From: Rhabditoides inermis
Taxonomy: Eukaryota > Nematoda > Chromadorea > Rhabditida > Rhabditidae
Direction of reading: 5' to 3'
Length of the DNA: 64,000 bases
Assembly (NCBI GenBank): GCA_963966185.1
Contig: CAWZYM010000016.1
Location: forward strand, 62,001 to 126,000
Shown here: piece after piece, positions 48,109-60,100 of the stretch
How positions within the stretch are numbered: the stretch's first letter is position 1
How the letters are laid out: every line of letters begins with the position of its first letter
Notes under the pieces: model-generated
What the model saw: only the letters and a program-made list of their open reading frames with translations
What the model was told of the DNA's origin: nothing
Databases searched by the model: none
Translations under genes and position numbers: made by a program

Positions 48109-48707
48109 ATGTTGTTCTATGAGCTCTGGAATCGAGAGATTTCGAAAAAGAACGAGATGTTCGCAGTGACGTATGATGACGACTTCCACTATCTCCAATG
48201 GGTTGGCACGGAATGGGAGGACGCCGCCAAGGAGGTCTTCGTGAGTTTATTCATCTGACTGGTTCATCTCTTATTCATGTCTCTTCATTGAAGGACCCGC
48301 AACCCTCGAAGGCGGCCGTTCCGGATACTCGATGGGAGACGCGGCATACCAAGTGGAAGTCGTTCAACCCACGCAAGAACATGTGGCACGACTCGCACTG
48401 GACGCACCCCGAGAGACCCGAGTGAGTCGTGCCTCGCATAGCTCACCCTGTGCTCGTTCCAGCTTCACCGGTCCCCGCCTGCTCCCGCCCCCGCCACTCG
48501 GATTCCGGCTCGAGGAGAAGAACCGCCGCATTCAGTGGTTCACTGTGAGTGCAGGGGCTATCCATGTGTGACACGAGTTCCTTTCAGGATGCGCTCGACC
48601 GGCAGTGGGATGTGCTGGTTGCCAACTCGGAGCAGTGCGAGAAATGGGGACGAGGTGAGATAGAGGACCACGAGTACGAAGAGTGGGTCGACCCGAACTA
48701 TCAATAA
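48109..48707 (+). CDS. Small four-exon gene in the spacer of palindrome 1
   Basis: Exons 48109-48240, 48294-48421, 48463-48544 and 48588-48707 join in phase to 153 aa rich in Trp, Asp/Glu and His (FHYLQWVGTEWEDAAKEVF, NPRKNMWHDSHWTHPERP, LLPPPPLGFRLEEKNRRIQW, EYEEWVDPNYQ). Introns are short with good GTGAG donors and CAG/AAG acceptors. The start codon lies in the last five bases of the left arm and the 3' UTR with AATAAA (about 48906) lies in the right arm. The family is not recognised. A distant resemblance to the NDUFA12/NDUFAF2 group at the N-terminus is too weak to use. Confidence 0.72.
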
Positions 48708-49597
48708 CACATCCGCATAGTCTGTACATTGCTTGTTTTTAACGATTTTTTGTGGCGAATGAAGCCTTGGTATTTTAGTTGCGAACATTATATACTCGTA
48801 ACACTAATAAGTGCATGTGTTATTATCATTACCTACATAGTTTATCAGATAATCTATAGTGTTATGTATAATATTTTTGTTCTCTCCGTTACATTCGATT
48901 ATGAAATAATAAAACCATCTTAACAGAAGTGAGGTAATCAGTTTGTAAATGACGCAGGATTGAGTTGGAGTACGGTTCAAATTGGAGTACGGTCCAACTC
49001 CCAGACGCCGGCGCGCCGTCTCCATATCACTGTATCACTCTATCACATAATCAAATGATCAACTCATGAAAAACGCACACACGCAACTCACGCAACATCC
49101 ATTTTCTCTTCTTTTTTTTTTGAAGCCAGTTGCCCCGTTTTTCTGTCTGTGTCCTGTTTTGTCCTAACGAAAACGCTGATAAAAAATCGGGAATTCACTG
49201 TTAGCTTTCTGTGCGGTGTTTTTAGATAAGGCACATAGATGGAAGAATGAGCTCTCAATGTTCGCTGGATTGTTTGTTCGTCCGCTACAGATGGTTCTCT
49301 AGTGTTTTGACGTTTTCTTTCGTTTCACACGAGTGAGAAACGTAAACGCTTTGATTTTCAATAATTGATGGAATAACCAACTGTTGAATTGTATTGAATG
49401 TTTGGTCATACATTATTAGATCCGTTTATTCGAAAAGCTTGAAACGTACACAGTTTTCGCAGCAGTCAGGGTACGCAGCTCTTGAAACTCATACGTAACA
49501 TTCGTTCAACCCTATCGCTTTTTCAAACCTCACTTTTTTCGCGACCTCAGCCTTTTTCTGCAGATAAAAAAACGGACGTGTGTGGGAACTTTCTACG

Positions 49598-50621
49598 ATG
49601 GTAGAGGAAGCTGAATTGTACCGTGATCTCATCAGATTTGAGGTGAGCCGTCTCATGTTCATCTGATTCTCGAGTAAATTCAGTGGTCTGGCACCATTGA
49701 GGAGGCGATTCTCGAATGGTCGCGCATCCGACAACAGGCCATCCCACAAATACGCCAAATGGCGGAGCAGGTCGGTCTAGTTGAATCAACATACATGATA
49801 CATGTATCACAAACTAGATTATGCTACCGCAGTCATGTTTGTATTGATGTGTAACATGCATACACATAGTAGTGATTGGCTTTGATGCGAAGCACACAGA
49901 TCGATGCGTCGTCGCGGGTGCGTTCAGTGTCCTCGGTGGCTGGCAGCTCGATCGGTCTCGCGGGGGGCGGAGCCGTCGTCGCCGGAGCTCTCATCGCACC
50001 GCCAGTCGCCGTCGCTGGTACATACATAAGATACGAAAAGTAGTATCCTCTCAACTCCTTCCGCAAGTCTTTCGAAACAGTGTGTTTCGAAAGCATTTCG
50101 ACAAACCCGTGGCGAAAGCCAGCTTGATCAATCGTTGAGTCTGAACCGTCCAAACAAGTATGAGTCAGTTCCCCTTATCATTGAAAGCTCGCAGCAGGCG
50201 CGTCTTTCAGGCGTGATACTGTGTTTCGTGGGCGCGGGTGCGACTATCGGAGGCGAGGTGTACCTGTGGAGAACGTCCAAGGTCGCTTTCGCAATCAGTC
50301 TCACTTTGATTAGGGGCGGCTATCAACAAGGTGTGCTGACGAAACAGTCCGTTCATCGTAGCTTTCAGAAGCGTCTGGAGGACCTGCAACAGCTGCTGTA
50401 TGATGACACGTTCGCATATGCGAGAATCCGATCACTGATGGAGGAAGAGGAAAAGGCGCGCATTCCACTGTCCTACGAGACTGCCGAGAGACATGAAGTG
50501 CGTCCGTGTGTCACACACTCTCTCTCTCTCTCTTCCTTTTTATCTTTCCTCTATTTCTCTCTTCTCTCCTTTCACACTCTATTTTCTAATTCCTATTTCA
50601 TTGAGCTAACTCGCTACAGGC

Positions 50622-50682
<61 letters not shown>

Positions 50683-51203
50683 ACCCTCCCGCTACAGGAG
50701 GACCGTGAGAAGAAGAGTCATCTGGGACGTCGCGGAGCGGCGCGGACCGGAATCAACCTTACCAAGGCAGCGGGCGTGGCTGGCACAAGCATCAGCATCA
50801 ATCTGCTGCCCAAGCTACTCACGCACGGGGCGGCCGCCTTCGGAGCTATCTTCGACCTGTACGTGCTGCTGCAGTCGGGCAGGGTGAGAATGGAGAGAGA
50901 GAGAAAGGGGGAGAGAGAGGGGGGAGGGAGAGAGGGAGGGAGAGAGAGGGGGAGAGCGAGAGAGAGGGGAGAGAGGGAGGGAGAGAGAGGGGGAGAGCGA
51001 GAGAGAAAGGGGGAGAGAGAGGGGGGAGGGAGGGAGAGAGGGCGAGAGAAGAAGAGAGTGAGAGAGAGAGAGCGAGAGAGAGGGGGGATGTCTTGTAGGA
51101 TCTGCTGAGTGATGAGAAGAGTGCTCTGGCGCAGCAGCTCCAGCTTCTCTCGGACGAACTCGAGGTTGAGAGAGAGCACGTCTTGGAGACGGCGCTTCGA
51201 TGA
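49598..51203 (+). CDS. Apolipoprotein-L-like membrane protein, right-arm copy
   Basis: Six exons (49598-49642, 49684-49770, 49900-50017, 50211-50497, 50698-50883, 51099-51203) give 275 aa. The apoL-like core is a Gly/Ala-rich hydrophobic hairpin (SSVAGSSIGLAGGGAVVAGA, then GVILCFVGAGATIGGEVYLW), a second one (INLTKAAGVAGTSISINLL), and a C-terminal coiled coil (SALAQQLQLLSDELEVEREH). Vertebrate APOL proteins insert in membranes and can act as ion channels; the role here is unknown. A family call from hydrophobic pattern and overall order is moderate only. Introns 4 and 5 are CT and GA tracts. Confidence 0.7.
50614..50681 (+). repeat. CT microsatellite, length differs between palindrome arms
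   Basis: (CT)n before the exon acceptor at 50697. The mirror tract at about 46234-46267 is shorter, which accounts for the roughly 19-bp length difference between the arms. Confidence 0.85.
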
Positions 51204-51873
51204 GAACACCCTCATCCACTCAGCACATCACTTATCACCAATATGTACTATTGCAATTCTGTAGAAGGCGTATGCAATTCATAACGTTATCTCGTTATCA
51301 TAACGCCTGACGGTCAATAACTTCTTGATAAAGTCCTCTCCGATTCTCCTAGATCACAATGCGCAAGCATGTTACATAGGCTGTGCCACATGTTTCATGG
51401 GTCATTATGTCTTGCATCAATGGCCAGAGCATCGATCACTGATCGCTTCAAAAAAATTCCAACTGGCGTCTCGCGAATTAGCAGCGAACTACCAATTAAT
51501 GGCGAACTAATGGCGAATTACAAATTAGATGCTACTTTGGTGCTAATTCGCGCAAAAAGTCGCTGGGTTAGCTAACTTTTTGAAACTTAGCTGCTAGCTC
51601 GCTGTTAGTTCGCTGCTAATTCGCCCCGGCTCTCTGAGAAGTGCACTGCACGCGCGCGACCGGTGCGAATACAACCATGGCGCATATTAGATACATTGCG
51701 GCGTATGGAACAGTACCACGGACATAACTTCAAAGCCCCTGCCCTACCGGCTAATCACTGATGATGGTCCCGGCCGGTAGGATCACAAATTCTGTCTGGT
51801 GAAAGGGACCGAAACCGGATGTGTGCCTTGCTAATTACATTGTTACATGTACTCTTTCCTGTGTAAGTTTGTC

Positions 51874-52048
51874 TAATATGTACACTCAACGAGCTGTGTG
51901 CACGTGGATCGGGCCGCGCGGAAACCCAATTGGCGAGAGGTGAGAATACAGTGTTTCTCAAAGTGATCTGTCATCTGCGCCGCGTAAATTCTCTCCAGCA
52001 GTTTGGAAAGTGTAATGGGCCGGTTGTTGGCTACCTCACTCTGGGACA
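51874..52048 (-). pseudogene. Reverse-transcriptase fragment (right arm)
   Basis: Reverse-complement copy of the fragment at 44868-45042 with the same frame and terminal stop. Confidence 0.8.
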
Positions 52049-53102
52049 CAACCCTTGTGGAAAGGTCTCACATACTCTATCCTCCATAATATGGTATATT
52101 ATACTGACCGTTTGAGAGAAACTGACCGTTTGCTTGAGGAGAGTCGGGGGTAGATCTCGCGGATAGGGTGCAGCTGAGGCATCGCCTCGGTGGTTGCCCA
52201 GGAGGGTCGATGCGCGGCGACGAGAATGCGGGCGGCGGCCGTGCTGATATTCGGACTATCACTATGCACCTTTTGGAGTGTCGGCAGGTAGTCGAGACAA
52301 AACTCGCCCATCTGCACGCCAGCCGAGCACACGTGCAGCAGCAACAAGGATGCGTACCTAGCGTGCTGGGCGATCGGGTGCTGCTCCCACGACAGGTGCT
52401 CTGTGGCAGTGGGTGGATCGATGATGGGGTCTACGGGGTATCCTCCAGGTCCTCCTCCGAGGTGGACAAGACCAGAAGGAATATGGGCATGAGTGCCAAG
52501 AAGAAGACTGGGGTGATCGTAGAACGAAGTGACATCGTGTGCCGGTCGAGCGCCGCCCGAAGGCTTATACGCTCCGTGGCGGCGGTCAGTTACCGCATGC
52601 AAATCGTGACCGACTATCAAATGAGGTTATTCCAAGTTTCAGGTGCAGACGACGAATTGAGTGCCCTCTCGAGAGCTTCGGCGCTGCCCATCTGGCCCCG
52701 TTTTATTAATATCGCTTCCCTCTCCCTCTCTCCCTCTCCCCTTCTTCAAGAGGTACAAACTTGGGACGAATTTCCAATGGGAATTTAAATACAAGCTTGG
52801 TCTCACCACGGACCTAGAGACTTTTGTAGAAATCGTTTTACGTGAGACATCAGCTAGCCATTTCATTTTTACATTGCGTACTCCTCTTCTTCAAGTCTCT
52901 GAAAGCAGTTTCCATCTGGTCGGTAGACATGCGTGTAATTGTTGTATGTGTTATGCGTGACGAATAGTAAAAGTTTTATTGAAAGTGGATGACTGGAGTC
53001 GAAAAACGCACATTCAAATGACGTCTGCTCACCGTGACGAGATCACATCAGCCCGTTTCGGTAGGGGTTCCGGATACTCATCCGACTCACCTTTGCCGTG
53101 CT

Positions 53103-53285
53103 CAGTTATTGCGTTCAGGTGATCGACGCTCGTGAGCAGCTCGCTGCTGGTGAAGCCGTGTCTGTATAAGTTCCGCCCCTTTTGACCACGCCTTCTCCAC
53201 CGCTAATGCCTACACGTTCATAATTTCTGATCTCTATGTTGTGATCCGCCCAGTGAAACATCTATTTGCACGCTGCACTTTGTAA
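53103..53285 (+). repeat. Direct repeat, copy B: TBCA tail between the palindromes
   Basis: Second copy of 43415-43597. It contains the frame for the last 16 codons of TBCA and its stop, but no donor, no upstream exons and no AATAAA, so it is a gene fragment. It abuts palindrome 1 on its left and palindrome 2 on its right with no intervening bases. Confidence 0.95.
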
Positions 53286-56200
53286 CATAATTACTTGTGA
53301 GCAGCAGATGATTCATTGCGAGAGATCGTCTTTGAAGAGTTTATACAAATACATACATTTTACAGGTTGATCATGTGAAATGCCACTGTGAGATGGGCTT
53401 CGTGGGAGACCGCTGTCAGATCAATGCGGCCAATCGGACATGGATCGCAGGAGACGACGACGACAAGGTGAGTGACGAACATGGTCGACCAACTCATAGC
53501 ATGCATGTTGCAGGTCTCCATCCTCTCGCCCTCGACAGTCGGAAGTGTTGTGGTGGCGGTCAGCAGCCTCTTCACGCTATACGCGAAGATGGCGGCGAAA
53601 ATCCGGGAAGCGACCGAGAATCAGGTCAGTACAAGTGATGAACGATTGATGTTCAACGTTTTTAGGATCCACAAGACTCGTATCAGGATTATCGGCACTC
53701 GACGCTGGTTTTTGGGAACCTGGCTGCCGCTCTTCTAAAGTGAGAATACTACATTTTAAGCACATTCACTCAATCAATAACTTCAGGCATCCAGATGTCC
53801 TGGACTTCAGTCGACCTGTGTCGAGGATCGTCTATTGGGTGATTGGATCCGCCTTCGTCGCGTGTGAGTTGCATTTCGTTGGTTTTCTATGCATTTTCAT
53901 CCCATGACTATCGCTACTGTCTTACTCCCACTCTCACTTTTTGCGTTTTCCAACCATTTTACTACTGTAATTTTGAGTTATTCTCGAAGCTTCTGTATTT
54001 ATCGGAAATCTTCCCAATCGAGGGCGAGGGGATCTCAAAATTCACAGTTTCACTATCTTTCACATATTCAATTATTTTCTTTTCCATTCACCACAAATAC
54101 GAGTCAATTATAAAATGACTTCTTTTCAGGCCAGTTCATGTGGACGAATGAGGGTCTCAATGTGTTCGCGGTGTATAAGAATCTCAACCGAGACACTTGG
54201 GACCTGGACTGTGAGGGAAGACGGCGGTATGGACTACTGGAACTGGTGAGATGATCTGTCAGATTCCTGTAACGTCCATCTGTTCAGTCGAGGACGCTGG
54301 GACCGTATGCGGCCACATTCGCGGCTGTGCTCGCTGCGGTCGTGTATGGATGGGATGAGGTGAGAGAAAAGGATAGAGAGAGGGAGGAGAGAGAAATGTT
54401 TTGATCATTCTCTTTCAGCTGCCGACTACGTGGACTTGTATGGGACGGATCTCTACAAAGACCGCAGCCTCGTTTGCTCCGATGATGTTCCTCATGGGAC
54501 TTCCCATCGTCTTGAACGCAGCACTCGTTGAAGGAACCAATTTGCTATACAAGTGAGTGTCCAATTATCTCCGATCGGACAATCATTCACCTATCTGATT
54601 CCAGGTTCCGGCCGCACCTGTCCCCACGGAGGAAGCAGTTCATCGAGGAGAACCCAATCGCCCGACACAACATCACAAAGGTAAGATAGTCTTCGTATGA
54701 TTGTTACCATGTGTTGTTATAGAGCGAGAGGAATCTGCCCTACATCATCCCGGGCTCGATTCTCAACTTCCTCACATGGCTTCTGCTCACCATCGCCACT
54801 GATTGGAACGAGCCGCTGTGGGAGTAGTAAGTGCATCTAAATTGAAACACTGAATCATATTTGCCTTTTCAGCCTCTCTTTGATCGTGTCGATGGTCTAC
54901 TCGGTTTTCAACATGGTCCAAACGGTCATCACAACTCCTGACGTAAGTTCCTACCGACTACGTTCACTATACAGTCGAAAACTATGTTCATTCAAGATGT
55001 TCATGAGGTATAACCATCTGCTGATCATCGTCCTCCCGAAGTCTCTCTCACCGACGTACGACGTGAGTTTGTACCATTCTTCTCACAATGACTGAATGAT
55101 CTCTCAGGACTTCACTTTGCGTGACCGAGAGGAGGTACTGGGGCTGTATCGGAAGTACCAGCTGAGTGTGTTCGGAAGGAACTGGATTGGAGACATCGTC
55201 CAGAAGTTCATCCGAAACAAGTAAGCTACAGAATACATTGCAAACACATTTCTTGTCTAGGATGAAGAATGAGGCCAGAGCTGAGAAAAAGCAGAAGGAA
55301 GAAGATAACAGAGCAGAGGTGTGTTATATCAGCAATTCATCTAAAATCAAATAATTCCAGGTCGAAAAGATTCAGAAGAAGAACGCTGATTTGCAAGCCC
55401 GCTTCCCTGGAATTCCGGCTCGACTTCTATTCCATGTACCGGAAGAAGGACCGGAAGAAATGGTCAGGGAGTACCCCTGGGCTCCGTCACACAAAGTATG
55501 CTAGCACACGATTGATGGTATCTATAAGACTCTTTCAGTACTATGTGACCCGCAAGGAGAGGGAAATGATGACCGAAGAATGGACTATCTTCTACGTACA
55601 GCGTAGAATTGAGTTGCAATCACCACGAAAGGCGGCCTACGTGAGTTATCCGTGTATAGAACAGATATAAAGATGATTTCATTTCAGTCCACATTCCAAT
55701 TTGCTCTAAAGAACAATCTATATCGAGCGTTCCGGTACCGTCCCCAAATGGAAACTATTTTTCGTGAATGGATCAATGATGTGAGTTTCACCCCATTCAC
55801 CAATAAACTCATATAATACTTGTATTTCATTCAGGTGCCACACAAGGATGAGGTTCGCATGCGTCCATACCAGAGGGTGAGTTAAAGGCACAGTGGCGAC
55901 TTATTTCTGCCACAATCTGCCACAACTCCTCATTTTCACACGAACAAAACATTTGGCAGTGACAAGAATCGAACCCGCGAACATTAGGGTCACAACGCAG
56001 CGCACTGAGCCATGAAGCAAGTGATAGCTCGTTGTTCATTTGCGGTTACGTCTCCGACCCAAATTTTTCCAGGGAAGTGTTGGCGGGAAATTCAAATTTT
56101 GAGCCGCATTCTTGGCAGTTGCAGAATCGAAAATAACGCAGAATCGTCGTTCTTTCGCAAAAACTGCAAATTCGTTAGGTTATTATGATTTTCAATAATA

Positions 56201-56782
56201 CTCCGAGTCGAAAATAAGTCGCCACTGTTCCTTTAACTATACTACAATTCAGTGGGTGGGAAAATCAGTCGCCGCCAGTAGGGAGCACAAGAGTGAAGAG
56301 TGTGCGAGGCGGCTAGAATTCGATAGGCATCGAGATCACGCGATTAAATTCAATTTCGAAGTTTCGCGCGCAATTTTCAAATGTGAGATGGAAGCGCGGA
56401 GTGGTGGCGGAACTAAATATTCCCTGGACTGTACCGACTGGAAAATTGATAAAATACTACTTTAATTGATTGATACTCTTTTTGATTGATTTACTTGTTG
56501 CACAAACTACATGACACTTGATTGTTTCAGCCGCAGAAGCCACAGCCGAAGATGGTGGCCGAATTCGATCGCAAGTGCAGGGAAAGGAGCCGAAGGGAAG
56601 TGAGTTTGGATACTCTCTTATCTTCAACTAGAGAACTTGTAATCACTTCAACACACTTGTTTTCACAGGTGCCAGTTCCATGGGGAACAGTGCCACCGCC
56701 GCCCCTCGAAAACTACACTAACCCGAAAAAAGAAAGACAACTACTACGACCCAAGCCACGAAACACAGAGAGGGAGAGACTG
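53286..56782 (+). repeat. Palindrome 2, left arm
   Basis: Reverse complement of 57225-61646. Position x pairs with 114932-x at the outer end and about 114007-x at the inner end because the right arm has about 925 extra bases at 60088-61012. In the stretch 53366-53530 I count about 5 differences in 170 bases. Confidence 0.95.
55882..56236. mobile_element. TIR element with TTAA ends and an internal tRNA-like segment
   Basis: Ends TTAAAGGCACAGTGGCGACT and, inverted, AGTCGCCACTGTTCCTTTAA. TTAA at both ends fits a piggyBac-like target site. On the minus strand the interior reads TGGCTCAGTGCG ... GGGTTCGATTC, like A and B boxes of a tRNA promoter. Sits in an intron of the truncated gene; the mirror copy is at 57771-58108. 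Confidence 0.75.
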
Positions 56783-56849
56783 GAGAAGGCACTCGCATAT
56801 CTCGCACCAACCCTTCGATCCGACTGTCAACTCATCGACTACAAGGTTG

Positions 56850-56871
56850 AAAAGGGGGAGAGAGGGGGGGG

Positions 56872-56917
<46 letters not shown>

Positions 56918-56960
56918 AAGAGAAAGAGAGAGAGAGAGGGTGGGCGTAGGAGAGAGAGAG
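56850..56960 (+). repeat. GA microsatellite in the spacer of palindrome 2
   Basis: GA tract following a GTTGAAAAGG donor; a second GA tract lies at 57060-57140. Both are in the unpaired spacer 56783-57224. Confidence 0.85.
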
Positions 56961-57181
56961 TAGTATGTGTTTCAGGGGATGGAGGACAAGGAGGGAGGTG
57001 AAACGTGCAATCAGATGTTCCTCAAAGCCGCCGAGATAGTGACAGATGAGAGGGTAAAGACTAAGAGAGAGAGAGAAAGAAAGAGAGAGAGAGAAAGAGA
57101 GAGAGGGGGGAGGGTGAGAGAGAGAGAAGAGAGAGAGAGCACCGATACATCATGTTCATTATAGGGAGGAGAAACGTGCAA

Positions 57182-60100
57182 TCAGATGTTCCTCAAAGCC
57201 GCACTGTTCCCCACGGTACTAGCCGCCCTCTCCTTCTCGGTGTTTCGTGGCTTGGGTCGTAGTAGTTGTCTTTCTTTCGTCGGGTTAGTGTAGTTTTCGA
57301 GGGGCGGTGGTGGCACTGTTCCCCACGGTACTGGCACCTGTGAAAACGAGTGTGTTGAAGTGATTACAAGTTGTCTAGTTGAAGAAGGAGAGTCCTTCTA
57401 AACTCACTTCCCTTCGGCTCCTTTCCCTGCACTTCCGATCGAATTCGGCCACCAGCCTCGGCTGTGGCTTCTGCGGCTGAAACAATCAAGTGTCATGTAG
57501 TTCGTGCAATAAGTAAGCCAATCAAAAAGAGTATCAATCAAATAAAGTAGTATTTTATCAATTTTCCAGTCGGTACAGTTCTGGAAATATTTAGTTCCGC
57601 CACCACTCCGCGCTTCCATCCCACATTTGAAAATTGCGCGCGAAACTTCGAAATTGAATTTAATCGCGTGATCTCGATGCCTATCGAATTCTAGCCGCCT
57701 CGCACACTCTTCACTCTTGTGCTCCCTACTGGCGGCGACTGATTTTCCCACCCACTGAATTGTAGTATAGTTAAAGGAACAGTGGCGACTTATTTTCGAC
57801 TCGGAGTATTATTGAAAATCATAATAACCTAACGAATTTGCAGTTTTTGCGAAAGAACGACGATTCTGCGTTATTTTCGATTCTGCAACTGCCAAGAATG
57901 CAGCTCAAAATTTGAATTTCCCGCCAACACTTCCCTGGAAAAATTTGGGTCGGAGACGTAACCGCAAATGAACAACGAGCTATACAACGAGCCGTTGTGA
58001 CCCTAATGTTCGCGGGTTCGATTCTTGTCACTGCCAAATGTTTTGTTCGTGTGAAAATGAGGAGTTGTGGCAGATTGTGGCAGAAATAAGTCGCCACTGT
58101 GCCTTTAACTCACCCTCTGGTATGGACGCATGCGAACCTCATCCTTGTGTGGCACCTGAATGAAATACAAGTATTATATGAGTTTATTTGTGAATGGGTA
58201 AAACTCACATCGTTGATCCATTCACGGAAAATAGTTTCCATTTGGGGACGGTACCGGAACGCTCGATATAGATTGTTCTTTAGAGCAAATTGGAATGTGG
58301 ACTGAAATGAAATCATCTTTATATCTGTTCTATACACGGATAACTCACGTAGGCCGCCTTTCGTGGTGATTGCAACTCAATTCTACGCTGTACGTAGAAG
58401 ATAGTCCATTCTTCGGTCATCATTTCCCTCTCCTTGCGGGTCACATAGTACTGAAAGAGTCTTATAGATACCATCACTCGTGTGCTAGCATACTTTGTGT
58501 GACGGAGCCCAGGGGTACTCCCTGACCATTTCTTCCGGTCCTTCTTCCGGTACATGGAATAGAAGTCGAGCCGGAATTCCAGGGAAGCGGGCTTGCAAAT
58601 CAGCATTCTTCTTCTGGATCTTTTCCACCTTGAATTGTTTGATTTTCGATGAAGTACAGATATAACCTACCTCTGCTCTTTTTTCATCTTTCTTCTGTTT
58701 CTTCTCAGCTCTGGCCTCATTCTTCATCCTAGACAAGAAATGTGTTTGAAATGTGTTCTGTAGCTCACTTGTTTCGGATGAACTTCTGGACAATGTTTCC
58801 AATCCAGTTCCTTCCGAACACACTCAGCTGGTACTTCCGATACAGCCCCAGTACCTCCTCTCGGTCACGCAAAGTGAAGTCCTGAGAGATCATTCAGTCA
58901 TTGTGAGAAGAATGGTACGAACTCACGTCGTACGTCGGTGAGAGAGACTTCGGGAGGACGATGATCAGCAGATGGTTATACCTCATGAACATCTTGAATG
59001 AACATAGTTTTCGACTGTATAGTGAACGTAGTCGGTAGGAACTTACGTCAGGAGTTGTGATGACCGTTTGGACCATGTTGAAAACCGAGTAGATCATCGA
59101 CACGATTAAAGAGAGGCTGAAAAGGCAAATATGATTCAGTGTTTCAATTTAGATGCACTCACTACTCCCACAGGGGCTCGTTCCAATCAGTGGCAATGGT
59201 GAGCAGAAGCCATGTGAGGAAGTTGAGAATCGAGCCCGGGATGATGTAGGGCAGATTCCTCTCGCTCTATAACAACACATGGTAACAATCAGACGAAGGC
59301 TATCTTACCTTTGTGATGTTGTGTCGGGCGATTGGGTTCTCCTCGATGAACTGCTTCCGCCGTGCGGACAGATGCGGCCGGAACCTGGAATCAGATAGGT
59401 GAGTGATTGTCCGATCGGAGGTAATTGGACACTCACTTGTATAGCAAATTGGTTCCTTCGACGAGTGCTGCGTTCAAGACGATGGGAAGTCCCATGAGGA
59501 ACATCATCGGAGCAAACGAAGCTGCGGTCTTCGTAGAGATCCGTCCCATACAAGTCCACGTAGTCGGCAGCTGAAAGAAAGGTAAAAACATTTCTCTCTC
59601 TCCCTCTTTCTCTATCCTTTTCTGACTCACCTCATCCCATCCATACACGACCGCAGCGAGCACAGCCGCGAATGTGGCCGCATACGGTCCTAGCGTCCTC
59701 GACTGAACAGATGGACGTTACAGGAATCTGACAGATCATCTCACCAGTTCCAGTAGTCCATACCGCCGTCTTCCCTCACAGTCCAGGTCCCAAGTGTCGC
59801 GGTTGAGATTCTTATACACCGCGAACACATTGAGACCCTCATTCGTCCACATGAATTGGCCTGAATAGAAGTCATTCTATAATTGACTCGTATTTGTGGT
59901 GAATGGAAAAGAAAATAGTTGAATATGTGAAAGATAGTGAAACTGTGAATTTTGAGATCCTCTCGCCCTCGATTGGGAAGATTTGAAATCCGAAAGAAAT
60001 AAATACAGAAGCTTCGAGAATAACTCAAAATGACAGTAGTAAAATGGTTGGAAAAAAGTGAGAGTGGGAGTAAGACAGTAGCGATTATCTTTTAAAAAGA

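Larger units (their letters stand above)
43814..48113 (+). repeat. Palindrome 1, left arm
   Basis: 4.3-kb arm whose reverse complement recurs at 48784-53102. Position x pairs with 96916-x at the outer end and 96897-x at the inner end; the shift comes from GA-tract length. Only isolated differences were noticed, for example in the GA tract near 46240 and a T/C change near 47040. Confidence 0.97.
48784..53102 (-). repeat. Palindrome 1, right arm
   Basis: Reverse-complement partner of 43814-48113, separated from it by a 670-bp spacer (48114-48783). It ends exactly where the TBCA-derived filler begins. Confidence 0.97.
53366..57293 (+). pseudogene. 5'-truncated copy of the EGF/multi-pass membrane gene
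   Basis: Begins at an acceptor with an EGF-like end (VKCHCEMGFVGDRCQINAAN) and continues through several transmembrane exons (TVGSVVVAVSSLFTLYAKM; GPYAATFAAVLAAVVYGW; MMFLMGLPIVLNAALVEGTN; IIPGSILNFLTWLLLTIATD; LSLIVSMVYSVFNMVQTVI) and a long cytoplasmic tail (FVQRR-type basic segments, VPVPWGTVPPPPLENYTNP). It has no start exon: TBCA debris lies directly upstream. It keeps tail exons missing from the minus copy (ERLEKALAYLAPTLRSDCQL, and a block at 56977-57054). An exon fragment GGETCNQMFLKAA is then repeated, and the frame runs antisense into the right arm and stops at 57291-57293. It could still be transcribed, but as a standalone gene it looks broken. Confidence 0.75.

Noticed and set aside
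43814..53102. Palindrome 1 as a sequencing artefact
   Set aside because: Arms differ in tract length and isolated bases, and the spacer encodes a multi-exon gene. The artefact is not fully excluded without reads.
55925..56000. Possible functional tRNA gene
   Set aside because: A and B boxes are visible on the minus strand, but the segment lies inside a TIR element and I could not complete an acceptor stem.
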